5,210 nucleotides of DNA from Bacteroidota bacterium (GTDB lineage: Bacteria > Bacteroidota > Bacteroidia > Bacteroidales > PUMT01). The stretch is taken from assembly GCA_003556985.1 (NCBI GenBank), contig PWPZ01000136.1, positions 1 through 5,210 of the forward strand. The letters are read 5' to 3'. The notes beneath the pieces were generated by a model that did no database searches, was not told the origin of the DNA, and was given only the letters and a program-made list of their open reading frames with translations. Below, one piece after another: positions 1 to 5,210 of the stretch (position 1 is its first letter; every line of letters starts with the position of its first letter). Both the position numbers and the translations under genes were made by a program.

Positions 1-635
1 CCGTATCCTGTTGCCTCGGGCCTTATCAGGCTGCCGCCCCATTCACGGCCTTTTCCTGTAAGAACACCAGTAAATTCATTCCGCAGTCTTTTATACTGAC
101 CAAACAGGAAGCCAATTTCTCTTCCTCCCACACCAATATCTCCGGCAGGAACATCTGTGTCAGGCCCGATATGGCGACTGAGTTCGGACATAAAGCTCTG
201 GCAGAATTTCATCACTTCATTATCACTTTTTCCTTTGGGGTCAAAATCCGAACCCCCTTTTCCTCCCCCCATGGGTAAAGTGGTGAGAGAATTTTTAAAA
301 ACCTGCTCAAAGGCCAGGAACTTCAAGATACCCAGGTTAACGGTCGGGTGAAAACGAAGTCCCCCCTTATACGGACCTATCGCCGAGTTCATTTCGATAC
401 GGAATCCCCTGTTGACCTGAAAATCACCTTTATCGTCAATCCAGGGTACCCTGAATATGATAATTCGTTCCGGTTCGGCAATACGCTCAAGAATTTTTCC
501 ATGCTTGTATTTTGGATTTTCTTCAATAAAAGGAATCAGGGTTTCGGCCACTTCCTGAACCGCCTGATGAAACTCAGGTTCACCGGGATTTCTGGCAATA
601 ATATTTGCCATGAATCTTTCTGCTTTTGTATTCAT
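1..635 (-). CDS. gdhA: Glutamate dehydrogenase, paralogue 1 (N-terminal 211 residues; C-terminus off the left edge)
   Basis: Glutamate dehydrogenase reversibly interconverts glutamate with 2-oxoglutarate and ammonia using NAD(P); it is cytosolic and normally a hexamer. The frame is open from the ATG at 635-633 to the window edge, giving 211 whole codons. Most of the visible part is the N-terminal substrate domain. Family signatures are present: PWIDD (64-68), GPYKGGLRFHP (87-97), LPMGGGKGGSDFDPKGKS (120-137), PAGDIGVGGRE (163-173) and GGSLIRPEATGY (200-211). By alignment to the Clostridium symbiosum enzyme, Lys90 and Lys114 are the substrate-binding lysines, Lys126 the catalytic lysine and Asp166 the catalytic aspartate, so the visible active-site set is intact. 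By hand count it is about 74% identical to the downstream paralogue from PWIDD onward, but differs strongly in the first 60 residues. I chose the first ATG; Met9 (611-609) is a possible alternative. No Shine-Dalgarno is seen. The coenzyme domain is outside the window, so NAD versus NADP preference cannot be read. Confidence 0.96.
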   Translation of the reverse strand, partial: MNTKAERFMANIIARNPGEPEFHQAVQEVAETLIPFIEENPKYKHGKILERIAEPERIIIFRVPWIDDKGDFQVNRGFRIEMNSAIGPYKGGLRFHPTVNLGILKFLAFEQVFKNSLTTLPMGGGKGGSDFDPKGKSDNEVMKFCQSFMSELSRHIGPDTDVPAGDIGVGGREIGFLFGQYKRLRNEFTGVLTGKGREWGGSLIRPEATGY

Positions 636-685
636 ATATTTATGCTTGTAAATAATTGGATGGTAAACATACTTAATTTTGAGCG

Positions 686-719
686 TTTTTTTTGACTGAA
701 AATGATTTTTTTTTTCATT
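686..719. repeat. Two T runs and a weak AT hairpin between dprA and the second glutamate dehydrogenase gene
   Basis: The 82-bp gap holds an 8-T run (686-693) and a 10-T run (706-715). The longer run is bracketed by AATGA (701-705) and TCATT (715-719), a 5-bp inverted repeat overlapping the dprA stop codon. On the minus strand this is an A-rich loop on a weak stem followed by TTTC, so it is at best a poor terminator. As A tracts upstream of the next gene it may bend DNA or act as an A-rich promoter upstream element. Confidence 0.4.
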
Positions 720-1866
720 ACCCGGCCGATGATGCAATGGAGGATCGGACAGAAAGCCTGTATCTTTTTCCCGGGAGACTTGTAATAGAGCCTTTAAATT
801 CAAGCTCAAGAAGCAGGCAGGATGTCTTCCCTGCTCCAAATCCCGTTTCAACCGAGAGCCGGTCGGCCGACATTTCATCGTTGTTTTTCAATAGCATCAG
901 TATGGCTTTCTCTTCTTCGGTTAAACTATCTTCGGGACCGGGAACTCCGGTTTTGCCGGCTTGCTTTAATGGGGCCCAACCAAGGATATATTCGAGATCC
1001 TTTATGTTTTCTATAAGAGCGGCCTTATTGGACTTGATGAGGTTATTGCAGCCCTGCGATCTTTTATCGGTTATCCTTCCCGGAAGAGCAAAAACATCTC
1101 TGTTGTAGGAGTTTGCCAGGTCGGCTGTCAGCAGGGCTCCTCCTTTTGTTGCCGATTCGATTACAATAGTGGCATCTGCCATACCTGCAATCAACCGGTT
1201 GCGCTTAATGAAATTACCTCTTTCAGGCTTCATTTTTCCCGGAAAATCTGTAACCAGTGCTCCCTGCAAGGTAATCCTTTCAGCGATATTCCTGTGCAGG
1301 GGAGGGTAAATGGTTGAAAGGCCATGTGCAAGGGCCGCTATTGTATGCAGGTTGTTTTCAAGAGCAGCTTTGTGTGCTGCAATGTCGATTCCATAAGCCA
1401 GTCCGCTCATAATAACCGGATCGTAACCACCTGCAGCAAGATCATGTATAAGATTTTTGCAAAACTCAAGTCCGTAGGCGGTGGCATTGCGGGTGCCCAC
1501 TATACTAAGTATTCTGGGATGATGTAGGTTGGCATTGCCTTTGGAGAAAAGGATCAGCGGCGAATCAGGGCACTGTTTGAGTCTTTCGGGATAATCATCA
1601 TCAAGGAAGTAGTAAGCCTTAACCCGGTATTTTGTTATGAATTCAATTTCTTTCTCTGCTTCATCGGTTATCTGCCTCCCGGCAATTTTCCCTGCAAGGG
1701 TTTTACCAATGCCTGGTATTTTTTCCAGCAGGCTTTCGCTGCTTTTGAAAACTTCTTCGGGACTTCCCGTAAATTCAATTATTTTCTTTGCCAGAATGCT
1801 GCCTATTCCTGGAATAAGTGTTATGCCGATCTTATATTTCAGCTGGGGGTCGTTTATATCCAGCAT
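718..1866 (-). CDS. dprA: DNA-processing protein DprA/Smf
   Basis: DprA binds incoming single-stranded DNA during natural transformation and loads RecA on it; it also occurs widely in bacteria not known to be competent. The 382-residue protein shows the full long form. Residues about 10-65 carry two helix-hairpin-helix motifs (IPGIG at 18-22 and again at 50-54). Residues about 80-292 form the Rossmann-like DprA core with VGTRNATAYG (123-132), SGLAYGIDIAAHKAAL (154-169), AHGLSTIYP (180-188), the stretch from PERGNFIKRNRLIAG (214-228) to KGGALLTA (241-248), DVFALPGR (257-264) and GCNNLIKSNKA (272-282). Residues about 313-372 fit the C-terminal winged-helix domain. The start places the first helix-hairpin-helix at the usual distance from the N-terminus. 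It lies between two glutamate dehydrogenase genes on the same strand: 389 bp separate it from the upstream one, which ends in its own terminator, so dprA probably has its own promoter. The 82-bp gap after it leaves read-through into the next gene possible. No damage is seen. Confidence 0.97.
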   Translation of the reverse strand: MLDINDPQLKYKIGITLIPGIGSILAKKIIEFTGSPEEVFKSSESLLEKIPGIGKTLAGKIAGRQITDEAEKEIEFITKYRVKAYYFLDDDYPERLKQCPDSPLILFSKGNANLHHPRILSIVGTRNATAYGLEFCKNLIHDLAAGGYDPVIMSGLAYGIDIAAHKAALENNLHTIAALAHGLSTIYPPLHRNIAERITLQGALVTDFPGKMKPERGNFIKRNRLIAGMADATIVIESATKGGALLTADLANSYNRDVFALPGRITDKRSQGCNNLIKSNKAALIENIKDLEYILGWAPLKQAGKTGVPGPEDSLTEEEKAILMLLKNNDEMSADRLSVETGFGAGKTSCLLLELEFKGSITSLPGKRYRLSVRSSIASSAG

Positions 1867-2188
1867 TTGACAAATTTATGTTTGGTAGAAAAGCCCGAAT
1901 ATCCCATGTAACAAATTATACCAGGAAAACACATTTTGACCCTTCCGGAAATTGCCAGGCGTTGATCGGGATGGTTTTCAGACCGGTAACTTTTCAGAAT
2001 TTATAAAACTGATTCGGATTAAATATACAAAAAATCCATGATGCAGATTCCGATATAATGTACTTTTTTACCGGTCAGGAAAGGTTATTTGCCGGTTTAT
2101 GGTGGAAGTAGCAGTGATTATAGATTTTTTTTGTCCCGAAATTAATAAATCATGGCTGCGGGAGTGAATGCCGCCGGACGTGAAAACA
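1867..2188. other. Intergenic stretch without a recognisable gene
   Basis: About 320 bp lie between the dprA start and the glutamate dehydrogenase terminator. Neither strand shows an ORF with recognisable protein features. It is AT-rich and contains a 9-bp inverted repeat GACCGGTAA (1981-1989) / TTACCGGTC (2068-2076) separated by 78 bp, and two TTTTCAGA octamers 16 bp apart (1975-1982 and 1991-1998). It presumably carries the dprA promoter. No tRNA cloverleaf, known riboswitch or insertion-sequence end was noticed. Confidence 0.6.
1871..1878 (-). promoter_or_regulatory. Possible -7 element for dprA giving a near-leaderless mRNA
   Basis: On the minus strand TAAATTTG matches TAnnTTTG exactly and ends 4 bases before the dprA ATG (1866-1864). 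If used, transcription would begin at or next to the start codon. The expected -33 position has only a weak TTC (18-bp gap), so support is thin and the match may be chance. Confidence 0.25.
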
Positions 2189-2216
2189 GAACTACCCGGT
2201 GAATACCGGGTAGTTC
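2189..2216 (-). terminator. Intrinsic terminator of the complete glutamate dehydrogenase gene
   Basis: A perfect 12-bp inverted repeat (GAACTACCCGGT / ACCGGGTAGTTC) encloses a 4-base loop. On the minus strand it lies 39 bp after the glutamate dehydrogenase TGA and is followed by TGTTTTCA, a short U-rich tail. On the plus strand no T tract follows (AGCTTGCC), so it should act in the minus direction only. A smaller 5-bp GCCGG/CCGGC hairpin at 2233-2248 lies between the stop codon and this stem. Stem quality is high and the tail is modest. Confidence 0.8.
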
Positions 2217-2255
2217 AGCTTGCCTGGATTTTGCCGGTTCATTCCGGCTCAGGAT

Positions 2256-3593
2256 TCAGATCACGCCCTGATCAAGCATTGCATTGGCAACTTTCATGAA
2301 TCCAGCGATATTTGCCCCCTTCATATAATTGACATATCCATCGGGCTCGGTTCCGTATTTAACGCAGGATTCATGAATATTTCTCATGATAAGATGCAGT
2401 TTTTCCTCGACCTCTTCTGCAGTCCAGCTCAATTTCATCGCGTTCTGTGTCTGTTCGAGTCCGCTGGTTGACACCCCTCCTGCATTGGCTGCCTTACCCG
2501 GCCCGTAAAGTATCTTGTTCTCAAGAAAAATATCTATTGCTTCAGGAGTAGATGGCATGTTTGCACCCTCTGAAACACATATGCAGCCATTATCAACAAG
2601 CATTTGTGCATCCTCAGCGTTAAGCTCATTCTGTGTTGCACAGGGCAGTGCAATATCACACTTTATCTCCCATGGTCTTTTTCCTTCATGAAACTGTGCA
2701 TCGGGAAATTCAAATGAATAGGGCTTGGCAATATCCTGGTTGGATGCCCTGAGCTCCAGCAGGTAATCAATCTTGTCGCCGGTTATGCCGTCGGGATCGT
2801 AAATATAACCGTCGGGGCCAGATATCGTCACTACCCTTGCACCCAATTCGGTGGCTTTTTTTATGGCGCCCCAGGCAACATTCCCGAAGCCCGATACTGC
2901 AACAATTTTACCCATAAATGATTCTTCCCGGGTTTTCAGCATTTCCTCGGCAAAAAATACAGTACCGAATCCGGTGGCCTCTGGCCTGATCAGACTGCCT
3001 CCCCAGTTTCTTCCCTTACCGGTCATAACTCCGGTATGTTCTTTGGTAAGTTTTTTGTACATTCCGAACATGTAACCTATCTCTTTTCCTCCCACGCCTA
3101 TATCACCTGCCGGAATATCAATATCGGGCCCGATGAGCTTCCATATCTCAAGCATGAACGACTGACAAAAACGCATTATTTCTGCATTGGATTTTCCTTT
3201 GGGGTTGAAGTCAGATCCACCTTTTGCACCTCCCATCGGCAAAGTGGTAAGAGAATTTTTAAAAATCTGGTCAAAACCAAGGAATTTTAAAATGCTCAGG
3301 TTAACACTGGGGTGGAAACGCAATCCTCCCTTGTAGGGGCCTATTGCATTATTGAACTGTACCCTGTACCCGATATTGACATGGGCCTGACCCTGGTCGT
3401 CAATCCAGGGAACCTTGAAAATCAATACCCTGTCGGGTTCAATAAGACGTTCAATTATAGCTGCCGATTCAAATTGAGGATTTTGATTATATATTTCCTC
3501 TATTGATTCCAGCACTTCACGGATAGCCTGAATATATTCCAGCTCTCCCGGATGCTTCTTTTCAAGATCGATAATTAATTTGTCAACGTTCAT
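2256..3593 (-). CDS. gdhA: Glutamate dehydrogenase, paralogue 2 (complete, 445 aa)
   Basis: This is a complete hexameric-type (about 450-residue) glutamate dehydrogenase that assimilates or releases ammonia at the 2-oxoglutarate/glutamate junction. The substrate domain has GPYKGGLRFHP (85-95), LPMGGAKGGSDFNPKGKS (118-135) and PAGDIGVGGKE (161-171). Aligned to Clostridium symbiosum, the key residues are Lys88, Lys112, catalytic Lys124, catalytic Asp164 and Ser377, all present. The dinucleotide domain carries GFGNVAWGA (235-243) and, after the second strand, SGPDGYIYDPDGI (258-270). That segment resembles the NAD-specific C. symbiosum enzyme rather than the NADP enzyme of E. coli, so NAD or dual use is my inference. 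The C-terminus (KGANIAGFMKVANAMLDQGVI region) is typical and ends at TGA. An alanine replaces glycine just before Lys124, unlike paralogue 1. The leader lacks a Shine-Dalgarno. A promoter with paired repeats lies upstream and an intrinsic terminator follows, so it is probably monocistronic. The letter (gdhA or gdhB) is conventional only. Confidence 0.97.
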   Translation of the reverse strand: MNVDKLIIDLEKKHPGELEYIQAIREVLESIEEIYNQNPQFESAAIIERLIEPDRVLIFKVPWIDDQGQAHVNIGYRVQFNNAIGPYKGGLRFHPSVNLSILKFLGFDQIFKNSLTTLPMGGAKGGSDFNPKGKSNAEIMRFCQSFMLEIWKLIGPDIDIPAGDIGVGGKEIGYMFGMYKKLTKEHTGVMTGKGRNWGGSLIRPEATGFGTVFFAEEMLKTREESFMGKIVAVSGFGNVAWGAIKKATELGARVVTISGPDGYIYDPDGITGDKIDYLLELRASNQDIAKPYSFEFPDAQFHEGKRPWEIKCDIALPCATQNELNAEDAQMLVDNGCICVSEGANMPSTPEAIDIFLENKILYGPGKAANAGGVSTSGLEQTQNAMKLSWTAEEVEEKLHLIMRNIHESCVKYGTEPDGYVNYMKGANIAGFMKVANAMLDQGVI

Positions 3594-3649
3594 GAGCTAA
3601 TGTTTTTTGTTGAATATTAATTGGTTGCAACAGGTATTGGCTTTGTTTA

Positions 3650-3677
3650 CAAATGTACGGGAGTTACTATAATCCAA
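3650..3677 (-). promoter_or_regulatory. Bacteroidota-type promoter for the complete glutamate dehydrogenase gene
   Basis: On the minus strand, TTG (3677-3675) and TACATTTG (3657-3650) are separated by 17 bp. This agrees fully with the Bacteroidota primary sigma-factor consensus (TTG, 17-23 bp, TAnnTTTG). It predicts a start site near 3645 and a leader of about 50 nt with no Shine-Dalgarno. A short near-palindrome TTTGT-TT-ACAAA (plus strand, 3642-3653) overlaps the -7 element and the predicted start site and could be a repressor site; that is speculative. The -7 motif alone would arise by chance a few times in this window. The spacing partner and the position upstream of a gene make this copy credible. 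Confidence 0.6.
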
Positions 3678-3678
3678 T

Positions 3679-3717
3679 ATATGATTTTCCTCATAAAGTC
3701 ATGTGACTTTTCTCATG
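3679..3717 (-). repeat. Paired 17-bp direct repeats with 22-bp period, operator-like
   Basis: Two copies of a 17-bp element lie just upstream of the proposed -33 box. On the plus strand they are ATATGATTTTCCTCATA (3679-3695) and ATGTGACTTTTCTCATG (3701-3717). They match at 13 of 17 positions, all four differences are transitions, and they start 22 bp apart, about two helical turns. Their centres fall near -42 and -64 from the predicted start site, as expected for an activator bound as a tandem dimer on one DNA face. The regulator is unknown. Direct repeats with this spacing are used by LytTR-type and some other response regulators, but no specific assignment is supported. Confidence 0.45.
3695..3710. 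promoter_or_regulatory. 16-bp palindrome AAAGTCA-TG-TGACTTT, candidate operator
   Basis: Two perfect 7-bp arms flank a 2-bp centre, located near -57 relative to the predicted glutamate dehydrogenase start site. It overlaps the second of the paired direct repeats. It could be the site of a dimeric activator such as a Crp/Fnr-family protein, although it does not match the E. coli CRP or FNR consensus. Alternatively, as RNA, it could form a weak hairpin at the 3' end of the proline dehydrogenase operon. No T tract follows, so a terminator is less likely. Confidence 0.4.
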
Positions 3718-3781
3718 AATTAAGACAGTAAGTATCTGATTGACAGCTGTAAGGGTGGCCGGTATGTTGTTAAATATGTTT

Positions 3782-4276
3782 TTATTGTCTTGCCTGGTTT
3801 TCTTGCATCAGCCTTTGAAAAGAGGCAAATAATTTTTTCCTGTCGGCTTTATCAAGGGCCGTAATGCTTACCGGAGGATACTTGGCTATCCCTTTAGGGG
3901 TTTTTCTGTAAATGATGACGCTTTCCTGAAGGCCTGCCAGAGATTTTGTTATCTCATAATTATCAAATTCCCTTTTACTGAATTCAATGGCATTTTTTCT
4001 ATCGTGAAGGGGTCTCAGTGAAAAGTAACGCAGAATGAACTGATCGCCGGCATCTGAATAATAAATATAATTGTGGTTGCGCAGGTAGTGAAAAAGGAAA
4101 TAGAATACGAAAGCCACAAGTACCATGAAAGCTATTTCGTTCCGGGTAAAGCCAAAAGTATCGTGAGGTAATATATTGGCAAAAAAAATCAGTCCTATCA
4201 CAATGATTGCTATCAGCAATGCGAGTGATTTTTGTATTTTCAGACTGACCGCCTGTTTTTGGTTATCTATTGTCAT
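3782..4276 (-). CDS. Two-TM membrane protein with possible C-terminal PH-like domain, unknown function
   Basis: I do not recognise a named family for this 164-residue protein. Residues 1-15 are polar and basic. They are followed by a hydrophobic helix at about 18-36, a short polar loop (LPHDTFGFTRNE, 36-47), and a second hydrophobic helix at about 48-65. The loop is short, so both ends should face the same side, probably the cytoplasm given the basic residues at 13-16 and after the second helix (HYLRNHN). Residues about 69-160 alternate charged and hydrophobic positions (YIYYSDAGDQFILRYFSL, YEITKSL, ESVIIYRKT, YPPVSITAL) in a way that suggests a beta barrel closed by a C-terminal helix (KADRKKLFASFQRLMQ), the layout of bacterial PH-like domains. 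This is an impression, not a detected match. The ATG lies only 5 bp after the TGA of the proline dehydrogenase gene, so the two are almost certainly co-transcribed and perhaps translationally coupled. A membrane role linked to that respiratory enzyme is possible but unproven. Confidence 0.85.
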   Translation of the reverse strand: MTIDNQKQAVSLKIQKSLALLIAIIVIGLIFFANILPHDTFGFTRNEIAFMVLVAFVFYFLFHYLRNHNYIYYSDAGDQFILRYFSLRPLHDRKNAIEFSKREFDNYEITKSLAGLQESVIIYRKTPKGIAKYPPVSITALDKADRKKLFASFQRLMQENQARQ

Positions 4277-4281
4277 TGTTT

Positions 4282-5210
4282 TCAGGTTTTTAATATATTT
4301 CTTCTTTCAATTTCACGATTGATAAAATGGAGTTCCCTGCCTGCCTGACCGGTGACCGACTTATTTTCCTCGACTCTCCTGATCAGGTAAGGAAGAAGGT
4401 ACCGTACCGGTCCGTACGGGATATACTTGACCACATTAAAGGATTCATGGGCCATATTAAAGCTGATATGGTCGCTCATTCCGTAAAGCTGAGAAACAAA
4501 AATGCGGGGATCATTATTTTTCAGATCATATTCCTTCATCTTTTCCATCAGAAAAATAAGGCTTTCTTCATTATGGGTGCCAACAAAAATACTTGTGTGG
4601 CCGATGTTCTTAAGACAAATTGTAATTGCCGAGTTAAAGGCATTATCCGTGCTTTCCTTGTCGGCATATATTGGAGAAGGATATCCTTTTTTCCGGGCGC
4701 GTTCCCTTTCCTGGTCCATATAGGCGCCCCGGACTATTTTCAATCCGAGATGGTAATTCTTTTTTTCCGATTCCCTGAGGCATTCCTTAAGAAAATCCAG
4801 CCTGTCGTGCCTGTACATTTGCAAGGTATTGTACACTATTGGTTTTTCTTTGTTATACAGCTCCATCATATCCGATGCCACCTTATCGACTATATCCTGA
4901 TAATGACTTTCTTCGGCATCTATCATAACCGGTACTCCCCTTTCGTAAGCTGCCTGGCATAGTGTTTTGATATTGTTCCTGAACTTTTCTATTTCATCCG
5001 GCAGGCTTTTTTCTGAAGCATCTCCCGTGCCTGCCCTGGCAAGTATTTTAACCGGTGCAAGAGCCGTCGGCTTGAAAACCGAAAAATTCACCGCGGAATT
5101 TTTAACCGCAAAATCCATAGTCCTGATTATTTCAAAAATAACCGATTTTATTTCTTCTTCTTTTTCCTTATTTTCGGCCGCAAAATCCAGGACTGACTGT
5201 ACCTTGAATC
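4282..5210 (-). CDS. Proline dehydrogenase, mitochondrial-like monofunctional type (N-terminus off the right edge)
   Basis: Proline dehydrogenase oxidises L-proline to 1-pyrroline-5-carboxylate using FAD and passes electrons to quinone, acting at the inner face of the membrane. The frame is open from TGA at 4284-4282 to the right edge, giving 308 whole visible codons. The ATG at 5118-5116 is internal, because the 30 codons before it (FKVQSVLDFAAENKEKEEE and on) encode recognisable family sequence. Counting from that ATG, motifs in order are SVFKPTAL (13-20), VMIDAEES (64-71), YNTLQMYRHD (96-105), IVRGAYMDQERERARKKGY (128-146), GTHNEES (180-186), SQLYGMSDHISF (209-220), KYIPYGPV (231-238) and YLIRRVEEN (244-252). 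The last includes the Arg pair (4375-4380) that binds the proline carboxylate. The sequence resembles human PRODH more than E. coli PutA. No P5C dehydrogenase domain follows, so it is monofunctional. It heads or lies within an operon with the membrane protein 5 bp downstream. The complete protein is probably near 390 residues. Confidence 0.96.
   Translation of the reverse strand, partial: FKVQSVLDFAAENKEKEEEIKSVIFEIIRTMDFAVKNSAVNFSVFKPTALAPVKILARAGTGDASEKSLPDEIEKFRNNIKTLCQAAYERGVPVMIDAEESHYQDIVDKVASDMMELYNKEKPIVYNTLQMYRHDRLDFLKECLRESEKKNYHLGLKIVRGAYMDQERERARKKGYPSPIYADKESTDNAFNSAITICLKNIGHTSIFVGTHNEESLIFLMEKMKEYDLKNNDPRIFVSQLYGMSDHISFNMAHESFNVVKYIPYGPVRYLLPYLIRRVEENKSVTGQAGRELHFINREIERRNILKT

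Noticed and set aside
664..671. TATGTTTA on the minus strand as promoter of the second glutamate dehydrogenase gene
   Set aside because: It mismatches the final G of TAnnTTTG and no TTG lies at the right distance, so it is too weak to annotate as a promoter.
348..1108. Plus-strand open frames of 115 and 138 codons
   Set aside because: They are antisense to the partial glutamate dehydrogenase and to dprA and cross the intergenic T runs without any family signature.
1877..1884. Plus-strand TATGTTTG, a perfect -7 promoter match
   Set aside because: There is no TTG at 17-23 bp upstream and no plus-strand gene downstream. It illustrates how often this 6-base-specific motif occurs by chance.
1981..2076. 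9-bp inverted repeat GACCGGTAA / TTACCGGTC as mobile-element ends
   Set aside because: The interior is under 80 bp and non-coding, there is no target-site duplication, and the arms contain the self-complementary ACCGGT, so chance is likely.
3721..3755. Near-repeat GACAGTAAG / GACAG-CTG-TAAG downstream of the membrane protein gene
   Set aside because: The copies are interrupted, with no clear stem or T tract, and do not continue the 22-bp period of the neighbouring repeats.
4327..4962. A 211-codon plus-strand open frame
   Set aside because: It lies wholly antisense to the proline dehydrogenase gene, whose minus-strand translation carries all family motifs. The plus-strand product has no recognisable features.
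4282..5118. Proline dehydrogenase starting at the ATG at 5118
   Set aside because: Thirty codons upstream stay open in the same frame to the window edge and encode family sequence, so this ATG is internal and the true start is outside the window.
1..5210. CRISPR array, tRNA/rRNA, phage, defence or novel multi-gene system
   Set aside because: No regularly spaced repeats, RNA folds, integrase, transposase or defence motifs were seen. Four of the five genes belong to well-known housekeeping families.

Overview
The window looks like a piece of a Bacteroidota chromosome, most likely Bacteroidales or a relative. Three things point there: the closest recognisable relatives of the encoded proteins, start codons that lack Shine-Dalgarno sequences and sit behind A/T-rich leaders, and a good match to the Bacteroidota promoter (TTG, 17 bp, TAnnTTTG) upstream of one gene. 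The taxonomic call is inference. All five genes lie on the minus strand, so transcription runs from the right edge to the left.

Layout in transcription order (right to left). At 4282-5210 is a proline dehydrogenase whose N-terminus lies beyond the right edge. Five bases later comes a small protein with two membrane segments and a C-terminal domain that may be PH-like (3782-4276). A 188-bp gap follows, holding a pair of operator-like direct repeats, a palindrome and a promoter. Next is a complete hexameric-type glutamate dehydrogenase of 445 residues (2256-3593), which ends in a strong intrinsic terminator (2189-2216). About 320 bp with no recognisable gene follow, then a complete dprA/smf gene (718-1866). 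After an 82-bp AT-rich gap with long T runs comes a second glutamate dehydrogenase, cut by the left edge (1-635).

Metabolically, proline dehydrogenase makes P5C, which a P5C dehydrogenase (not in this window) converts to glutamate. Glutamate dehydrogenase interconverts glutamate with 2-oxoglutarate and ammonia. The region therefore groups proline/glutamate carbon and nitrogen metabolism, with the DNA-uptake/recombination protein DprA lying between two diverged glutamate dehydrogenase paralogues. No mobile element, CRISPR array, tRNA or rRNA was seen. Most of the content is ordinary. The parts most worth a second look are the paired repeats upstream of the complete glutamate dehydrogenase gene, the two paralogues themselves, the mitochondrial-like proline dehydrogenase, and the membrane protein encoded directly behind it.
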